Assembly (NCBI GenBank): GCA_937934595.1
Contig: CALGZA010000057.1
Span: 1-37,352, forward strand
DNA: 37,352 nucleotides
Reading direction: 5' to 3'
DNA from: an uncultured Verrucomicrobiales bacterium
Lineage (GTDB): Bacteria; Verrucomicrobiota; Verrucomicrobiia; Verrucomicrobiales; Akkermansiaceae
The notes beneath the pieces are model-generated. The model made no database searches. It worked only from the letters and a program-made list of their open reading frames with translations, and was not told the origin of the DNA. The position numbers were made by a program, and so were the translations under genes. Shown here in pieces: positions 35,134 to 37,352 of this stretch; the stretch's first letter is position 1, and each line of letters begins with the position of its first letter.

Positions 35134-35907
35134 TTGTACACAGACCTCGAAGCAAAACTCCATGACACCTTCTGGAACCAAGAAGATATCATCTCTGAGC
35201 TCCCACTTCTCCAAGACTTCCATGATAAAAAAACCAGCCTAGAAATAGGCTGCGGATCAGGCAGACTCCTACTACCACTCCTCCATCAAGGCCACCCCAT
35301 AGACGGCGTAGAAATCTCCCCCGATATGGTTTCCCTGCTAAAACAAAACGCCGCTGACCAAAACCTCACCAGCAAGCTAAACCAATCTAAAATCTACACA
35401 GCAGACATCACCGAAATCACTCTCGAGCAAACCTACCAGCGCATCTCCATACCCGCCTTCACCGCTCAGCTACTCACCAGAAAAAAACTCCTCCACCTCC
35501 TCAGAAAACTACACACCAGCACCACCACCTGCGGCCAACTCTACATCACCCTCTTCATCCCATGGGCAGAAATAGCAGGTGAACTTAACGAAGGTGACTG
35601 GTACATCGACCATGAGGCAATACTCGGCAATGACCAAAAAACCACCGCACAGTGTAAAACCAAATTCACCATCAACCGCCTCCAACAAACCCTCTCCCGC
35701 AAACACCAATACACCCTCACTCACCAAAACGGCAAAAAACAACTACACAGATCCAGCCAAATACTACAGTGGTACACCTACCCAGAAATCAAACTCATCC
35801 TCGCCGCCACAAACTGGAATACCAAAAAACTCATCACTGACCTAGAACCCAATAAAGAACCACACCCAGACGCACACATCCTCACCATCATAGCATCCAA
35901 AACCTAA
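35134..35907 (+). CDS. Class I SAM-dependent methyltransferase
   Basis: The 257-residue protein has motif I LEIGCGSGRLLLPLL (about 36-50) and the acidic end of strand 2 (IDGVEISPDMV). A probable motif near YTADITEI follows. Its N-terminus (DTFWNQEDIISELPLLQDF) resembles small-molecule methyltransferases. The start is TTG at 35134, as no in-frame ATG precedes motif I. The C-terminal half is Lys/Thr/His/Asn-rich and not assignable to a specific acceptor. It lies 25 bases after the antiporter and six before the next gene. Substrate unknown. Confidence 0.82.
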   Translation: MYTDLEAKLHDTFWNQEDIISELPLLQDFHDKKTSLEIGCGSGRLLLPLLHQGHPIDGVEISPDMVSLLKQNAADQNLTSKLNQSKIYTADITEITLEQTYQRISIPAFTAQLLTRKKLLHLLRKLHTSTTTCGQLYITLFIPWAEIAGELNEGDWYIDHEAILGNDQKTTAQCKTKFTINRLQQTLSRKHQYTLTHQNGKKQLHRSSQILQWYTYPEIKLILAATNWNTKKLITDLEPNKEPHPDAHILTIIASKT

Positions 35908-35913
35908 CCAGCC

Positions 35914-36468
35914 ATGACCAACAAACCCGCCTCAGATTCAACAAACCCAAACGACGGCGCCAGTATCGTCAAACGCATTCTCACATCCCCCAATAAACCA
36001 GTCACAGAACCAGAAAAAGAAATCCGCTTCACCAGAGCCGCTCAAGCATCACTCTTCTTCTTCCTCAGCATCATCAGCGTAATGATAGGCATCGGCACTC
36101 TCTTCAATGAATTCATTAACTGGGGCCCCCAACACCCAGACTTCAAAGCCTACTGGTGGCTCAGCCTCCTCGCCATCATCCCAGCAGCTCTATTCCTCCG
36201 CATCGGCATCCACTGCATCCGCCACGCATTCATCATACTCACCCCCATGGGAATAGAAATCTTCCCATTCTGGAAACCCCAGAAAAACCTCCAACTCGTC
36301 TTCTGGTCAGACATAAACCACGCAGAATTCACAGGCCACATCATGAAACTTCACTTCAACAAAGAAGAAACCGCAGGCATCATCACCACTCTCAAGCCCA
36401 TCGGTAAACTAAACTACCCACTCCTCGAAAAAGCAATCAACGGCAGAATCAACACCACTAAAGCATAA
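35914..36468 (+). CDS. Two-span membrane protein with small C-terminal beta domain
   Basis: The 184-residue product has a polar N-terminus (1-45). Two hydrophobic spans follow (about 48-68 and 81-102), then a cytoplasmic region with alternating hydrophobics (FIILTPMGIEIFPFWKP, then LQLVFWSDINHAEF). This resembles bacterial PH-like domains that follow paired spans in YdbS/DUF304-type proteins. I do not recognise the exact family. It sits six bases after the methyltransferase and one base before the dipeptidase gene, so it is part of the same transcript. Confidence 0.75.
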   Translation: MTNKPASDSTNPNDGASIVKRILTSPNKPVTEPEKEIRFTRAAQASLFFFLSIISVMIGIGTLFNEFINWGPQHPDFKAYWWLSLLAIIPAALFLRIGIHCIRHAFIILTPMGIEIFPFWKPQKNLQLVFWSDINHAEFTGHIMKLHFNKEETAGIITTLKPIGKLNYPLLEKAINGRINTTKA

Positions 36469-36469
36469 A

Positions 36470-37186
36470 ATGAAACTTCCTCACCACCTCATCCCCCTCA
36501 GCATACCCCTAATCTGCCTCACCATCTGCTACTGCGCACCCAAAACATTACAAACAACCATCCCACAAATCACCAAAACTCCCCCCCCTCATTTCAACAA
36601 ACTCCCCACATCCAAAAACCCCAAATACGCCACCGCTAACCTCATCGAAATCAAACAAATAGACAAATCCATCAGCATAGACCTCCAATACACACGCCCA
36701 TCAAACATCGCCAAAGCACCACTATACCCAAAAAAATTCCCCGCTCTCCTAAGACCAGAAACCGCACTCAGACTCAAACACGCAAACAACATAGTCAAAA
36801 AATTCGGCCTCCGCATTAAAATCTGGGACGCCTACCGCCCACCATCAGCTCAGTGGAAACTATACGAAGCCTCCGGAAGAAATGACTCCTTCGTCGCAAA
36901 TCCTCGAAACGCACCATCCCAGCACTCCTGCGGAACCGCTGTCGACGTCACACTAGTAAACAAAAACGGCACCCCAGTGCCCATGCCCACAGGATTCGAC
37001 TCCTTCACCCCTCAAGCCAGCTCATCCTACAACCACGCCGACAAACAAATCGCTAAAAACCTAAAAATCCTCCAATTCGCCATGCACCAATCCGGCTTCT
37101 ATCACCTCCCACAAGAATGGTGGCACTACATCGACATAAACTACAAAAAATACCCAAAAACCATACCACTTACTGACATACAGTAA
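36470..37186 (+). CDS. D-alanyl-D-alanine dipeptidase (VanX/DdpX family)
   Basis: These zinc enzymes cleave D-Ala-D-Ala and in most bacteria serve peptidoglycan recycling rather than glycopeptide resistance. The 238-residue product has a hydrophobic N-terminus (about 7-22) with cysteines but no good lipobox, so it is probably exported or anchored. The family motifs are intact: Arg123 in DAYRPPSAQW, the SxHxxGxAxD zinc motif with His152 and Asp159 (SQHSCGTAVDV), and Glu216-His219 in EWWHY. No vanA/vanH or VanRS-like genes are nearby, which argues for recycling. The ATG begins one base after the previous stop. Confidence 0.92.
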   Translation: MKLPHHLIPLSIPLICLTICYCAPKTLQTTIPQITKTPPPHFNKLPTSKNPKYATANLIEIKQIDKSISIDLQYTRPSNIAKAPLYPKKFPALLRPETALRLKHANNIVKKFGLRIKIWDAYRPPSAQWKLYEASGRNDSFVANPRNAPSQHSCGTAVDVTLVNKNGTPVPMPTGFDSFTPQASSSYNHADKQIAKNLKILQFAMHQSGFYHLPQEWWHYIDINYKKYPKTIPLTDIQ

Positions 37187-37222
37187 CAAACACACACCCC
37201 CTGTATAAACAGCACCACTTAT

Positions 37223-37228
37223 TATAAT
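37223..37228 (+). promoter_or_regulatory. Candidate -10 box of the downstream lipoprotein gene
   Basis: An exact TATAAT lies 39 bases before the ATG at 37268. No good -35 element is seen at 16-18 bases upstream, so this is tentative. Confidence 0.3.
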
Positions 37229-37267
37229 CGCTATTTCCTGACCTGTAGTCTAAAAACTTAATCACAT

Positions 37268-37352
37268 ATGAAAATAACAACTAAACTAACAACACTCGCA
37301 CTACTATTCACTCTACCACTCGCTATCACATCTTGTGGAGATTCAGATAAAA
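37268..37352 (+). CDS. Lipoprotein, 3'-truncated by window edge
   Basis: Only 28 codons are visible. They form a complete lipoprotein signal: basic start MKITTK, hydrophobic core LALLFTLPLA, and lipobox ITSC with the acceptor at Cys23, followed by GDSDK. An Asp does not directly follow the Cys, so an outer-membrane fate is plausible. It is separated from the dipeptidase gene by 81 bases and may have its own promoter. The mature protein is outside the window. Confidence 0.75.
   Translation, partial: MKITTKLTTLALLFTLPLAITSCGDSDK

Noticed and set aside
36470-37186. VanX as a glycopeptide resistance gene
   Set aside because: No ligase, dehydrogenase or two-component partner is nearby; chromosomal DdpX-type recycling is more likely.

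Overview
The window reads as chromosomal DNA of a Verrucomicrobiota-like bacterium, probably from the Verrucomicrobiales. That assignment is an inference. It rests on the MFS / TIM-barrel isomerase / Gfo-Idh-MocA sugar cluster, on secreted proteins ending in a 'GVSYxVExSxDLxTW' module, and on a YfbK-type VWA protein next to an ECF sigma gene. No rRNA, tRNA, CRISPR array, transposase or phage gene was found.

Layout. 1-1904 (+): 3' part of priA. 1905-2442: a frameshifted remnant of a type I restriction subunit. 2443-4119 (-): a GNAT/hemolysin-type acyltransferase and a small membrane coiled-coil protein, separated by a 7-bp repeat array. 4298-5071 (+): a secreted CHAP-domain hydrolase. 5138-7726 (-): the helicase hrpB. 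8071-12528 (+): an MFS transporter, a perfect intrinsic terminator, then a sugar isomerase-like protein, a Gfo/Idh/MocA oxidoreductase and a DUF2288-like protein. 12525-13992 (-): an ECF sigma factor with its probable membrane anti-sigma factor. 14047-16540 (-): glutamine-dependent NAD+ synthase and a Nudix hydrolase. 16577-19019 (-): two tandem paralogous secreted leucine-rich-repeat proteins. 19145-30971 (-): a rhomboid protease, a second ECF sigma factor, a membrane VWA protein and a giant 2303-residue membrane repeat protein. 31459-37352 (+): plsY, gpsA, a cation/proton antiporter with a TrkA-N-like domain, a methyltransferase, a small membrane protein, a D-Ala-D-Ala dipeptidase and the start of a lipoprotein gene.

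The most interesting part is 19145-30068, an apparent operon of ECF sigma factor, VWA protein and giant protein. The VWA protein has an anti-sigma-like cytoplasmic head, one membrane span, a TPR-like stretch, secretin-N-like domains and a VWA domain with an intact MIDAS. The giant protein looks like two signal-peptide-bearing repeat proteins fused end to end, and it finishes in a Gly-Gly/hydrophobic/basic tail. I infer a cell-envelope apparatus that signals to its own sigma factor. I do not recognise the giant protein as a named family.

The + strand is strongly depleted in G and rich in A and C across genes in both directions, so the - strand is probably the replication leading strand. This shapes protein composition and also Shine-Dalgarno motifs: none of the + strand genes shows one, while most - strand genes do. 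The MFS gene is the clearest exception to the base skew.
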